Shown: positions 61,753 through 64,000 of the stretch, in pieces
Position numbering within the stretch: the stretch's first letter is position 1
Layout: every line of letters starts with the position of its first letter
Assembly (NCBI GenBank): GCA_014155875.1
Contig: JACEFZ010012654.1
Coordinates: 62,001-126,000, forward strand
Origin: Cepaea nemoralis
Lineage: Eukaryota > Mollusca > Gastropoda > Stylommatophora > Helicidae
Length of the DNA: 64,000 nt
Direction of reading: 5' to 3'
Position numbers and translations under genes: made by a program
The notes under the pieces: generated by a model
What the model was told of the DNA's origin: nothing
The model's input: only the letters and a program-made list of their open reading frames with translations
Databases searched by the model: none

Positions 61753-63404
61753 TGTCACGGGATACTGTGAGTTAATGATTCCCTGATAAACTAGTAAGAT
61801 TAATTACAAGGTATGAAGAGGGTTAACAATCGAGCTTTCTGTCTGGAACGAGGACAACGTGCCGGTCAGTGACCGAAAGGTATAGAATTCAGGGACAGGT
61901 GTTCGCAGAGGTCATTGTCTGACGATCTTATCGGACGGACACGGGAAACGGGGAGATCGCGTTGTGGAAAAACGAACGGAGACGGCGATCAAAGTATTCG
62001 GACGCTTAGAAGTACTAGCGTAGGGGAACCCAGGGAAACAGCGAAGTGACGGAAAGGAACGAGCAATTAACAATACGTGACTTCACAGACTTTTGATGTG
62101 GGGACTTACGGCAAATTTGATTGTAGATCAAACAAACAATGAAGGATTGGACACTGAGTATAAATGAGTGTAAAACGGGTTTTGAAGCAGTGTGTGTTCC
62201 AAATCTTGGCCGAGATATTTATGTATCCTGAAATAGTAAAGAAATCATCCCTTGCAATGGGATAGAAGGGCTTATGTGCTGATAGATTTCAATGCTGGGA
62301 TGTACATAAATTCTATATATAAGGTAAAACTAACCTTAGAGTAATAGTTAGCATAGGGACATATGTGTTTGTGCTTAAGGTTTACCATTGCTTTCTATTA
62401 GTGAATAGTTTAGACTTTAGTGAATTCTGCTGTCTTATGTCAGAGTATTCTTTCGGAAGCTTTTCATTACGGCTGGCGAAATACACTCACATAAACAGTA
62501 ATATGAAGCAGACTTAAATCACATGATTTAATATTTATTACCCAGGTTCCAATACACCTCCTGACATATCAAAGAAGATAGAACAGTACGTCTCTTGTAC
62601 AGAGAAAGCAGTGTTGATAATAAAGGAAAGAACTTTCACTTTGATCAGGCACTTCACGGGGGCAGAGAAAGTTTAGAAAATAATGGAAATAACGATCATT
62701 ATAAAAAGGCAGGATGACCCAGAACGGAAAATAATGACACTGTAAATTAATATAAAGACACAAATGAATCATTCATGAAGAGTTGCCATGCGTACAAAAG
62801 GTGTTCATAAAAGAACGGAATACCGTGTGTAGAACGTTTGCAGGACCAATAGACAGTGCTAGACATTAGCTATGTGTTTTCCATGGTGGATTTATTAATT
62901 AACGATTAATCAAGGAAAACCCGGTCTAAGCATGAGACTTGCCGTGATCACATTACTTTACGGTGATACAGTGGTGAACAGTTTTTTTCAATAACGGATT
63001 TACCTCCAGACTCAAGCTGAACGGAGCATCCAGGGTGAGAACGTTCTAATTATATGTGTGACGTCTTGTTGCATGGCCGTAGGAAGCAGGAGAAAGTATA
63101 CGGCACATACGACTTACAGAGTCCGATCTTGCACATACACTAGCAGACAATATCAACTACATATACACATTCAATACATACAACTGACATAGTTTTCAAC
63201 AATAAACATGTTATTAATTGTTGGAGGAAACTGTTGTCAGGGTATGTTATGAAGGCTAGAGAGAGCGAGCGAGAGAGAGAAAGAGATAGTGTATGGAAGA
63301 CAGAAGGGAGGAATGTAGACAAAAGTCTGACAAATATTCTCAAGTAATAGGATCTCAAAGGTGTGCTTGCCGAGTCCACTTTCCTCCAGGGACGACAAGT
63401 GACA
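61753..63404 (+). repeat. 5' LTR of the second Gypsy copy
   Basis: 1652 bp, TGTCAC...GTGACA. The left end aligns with the 5' end of the LTR at 5279 (GTTAATGATTCC.TGATAA, GGGTTAAC). The right end is set by GTGACA at 63399-63404 followed by the TGGTGGAGC primer-binding motif. Confidence 0.88.
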
Positions 63405-63928
63405 TTAAATGGTGGAGCAGCGAGGTACCACAAATGCTTAGTGGTACCATCCCTAGCGTGGTACCTGCATATAGGTACATTAAATGGTAGATGCATAGCA
63501 GGGCATATGCATAGCAGGGTACAGGCATATTGGTACCTACATATTGGGATATACATATAAGTATACATTGATGACTTTTAATGGAAGGATGTCCATTGGA
63601 TATATGGTGCCATTACATTTATGTTAGAGATATTACATTAATGCTGGTGACTGTACAGTGAGAAAGACTCAGACAGTATGAAAGTGGAAAGGTGTTAAGA
63701 CACATTAACTATTTGGGCACACTTTCACACGTCTACGATAAGTCTTTATCCTATATCTTCTCTATTGATTGAGAGATTGGTTGTATTGTATTGTGTGGTG
63801 TCATAGATAATATATAAATTAGATAGACATAGATAATAGAGATTTATAATAGAATATATTTCTATAGTGAGTATTGCTTTACTGCCTTGAAGTGTCTGTA
63901 CTCTATCTGCTGAAATACCTTCTTTAAT

Positions 63929-64000
63929 ATGGCCACTCCTAAACTAACCACAGCAGAACTTAGGGCCAACGGGGAAGAAATTGGGTTATCTGGTTCGGCC
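63929..64000 (+). CDS. gag: Gag N-terminus of the second Gypsy copy (runs off the window)
   Basis: 24 codons, starting MATPKLTTAELRANGEEIG, matching the other copy at 21 of 24 positions. Its conserved ATG confirms the gag start at 3442. Not assessable beyond the edge. Confidence 0.88.
   Translation, partial: MATPKLTTAELRANGEEIGLSGSA

Larger units (their letters stand above)
61753..64000 (+). mobile_element. Second Gypsy copy, 5' LTR, leader and start of gag
   Basis: Starts TGTCACGGGATACTGTGAGT next to a family B LINE, so it inserted into or beside it. Structure parallels 5279..3400: LTR, primer-binding region, leader, gag ATG. Continues past the right edge. The spacing LTR start to ATG is 2.18 kb against 1.84 kb in the other copy, so the two belong to diverged subfamilies. 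Confidence 0.9.

Overview
The window is invertebrate nuclear DNA: AT-rich, with very few host exons in a mass of nested retroelements, SINEs, MITEs, minisatellites and microsatellites. An animal of the mollusc/lophotrochozoan kind is my best guess. The grounds are split GT-AG genes, a rhodopsin-type receptor, a metazoan 18S rRNA fragment, many RTE-like LINEs with short tandem-repeat tails, tRNA-headed SINEs, and a Ty3/Gypsy element whose Gag carries a SCAN-like segment. The phylum is inference. Nothing is prokaryotic: there are no operons, no CRISPR and no Shine-Dalgarno logic.

Two host genes can be recognised, both on the minus strand and both identified by splice phase. (1) Two exons of a class A GPCR lie at 11794..11571 (N-terminus and TM1) and 7424..7215 (TM2, TM3 and the E-R pair). 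They are joined across a 4.1 kb intron; later exons would lie beyond the left edge. (2) A two-exon gene for a small secreted peptide with ten cysteines in its mature part has exon 1 at 57690..57554 (signal peptide plus CX6CX4CC) and its last exon at 49621..49462. The spacing resembles the prokineticin/colipase/AVIT fold. Its roughly 7.9 kb intron holds a decayed duplicate of the last exon at 55457..55322 and a stack of nested retroelements.

Layout. 1-5.3 kb: internally deleted Ty3/Gypsy element, minus strand, its left LTR cut by the window edge. 5.3-12 kb: GPCR locus with SINEs and LINE 3' ends in its intron. 12-17 kb: LINE fragments and a truncated copy of an unusual element ('family C'). 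17-19 kb: compound microsatellites and a zinc-finger LINE tail. 19.4-22.7 kb: RTE-like LINE with an intact ORF. 22.8-23.3 kb: mariner-derived palindromic MITE. 24-31 kb: LTR-like block, minisatellites, SINEs and a hAT MITE with a perfect 8-bp target duplication. 31-38 kb: LINE 3' ends, SINE cluster, hairpin and minisatellites. 38.8-39.2 kb: second hAT-like MITE. 39.3-42 kb: a second family C copy nested in a LINE and flanked by a perfect 14-bp target duplication; it begins with 134 nt of the 5' end of 18S rRNA preceded by probable external transcribed spacer. 42-49 kb: LINE 3' ends, a 42-bp minisatellite, and a RNase H-bearing LINE fused in frame to a foreign LINE endonuclease. 49-58 kb: the ten-cysteine gene and its TE-filled intron. 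58-61.7 kb: decayed LINEs. 61.75 kb to the end: 5' LTR, leader and first 24 Gag codons of a second Gypsy copy, plus strand.

Recurring themes are that almost every LINE 3' end runs straight into a microsatellite, and that several insertions can be dated relative to one another from target duplications.
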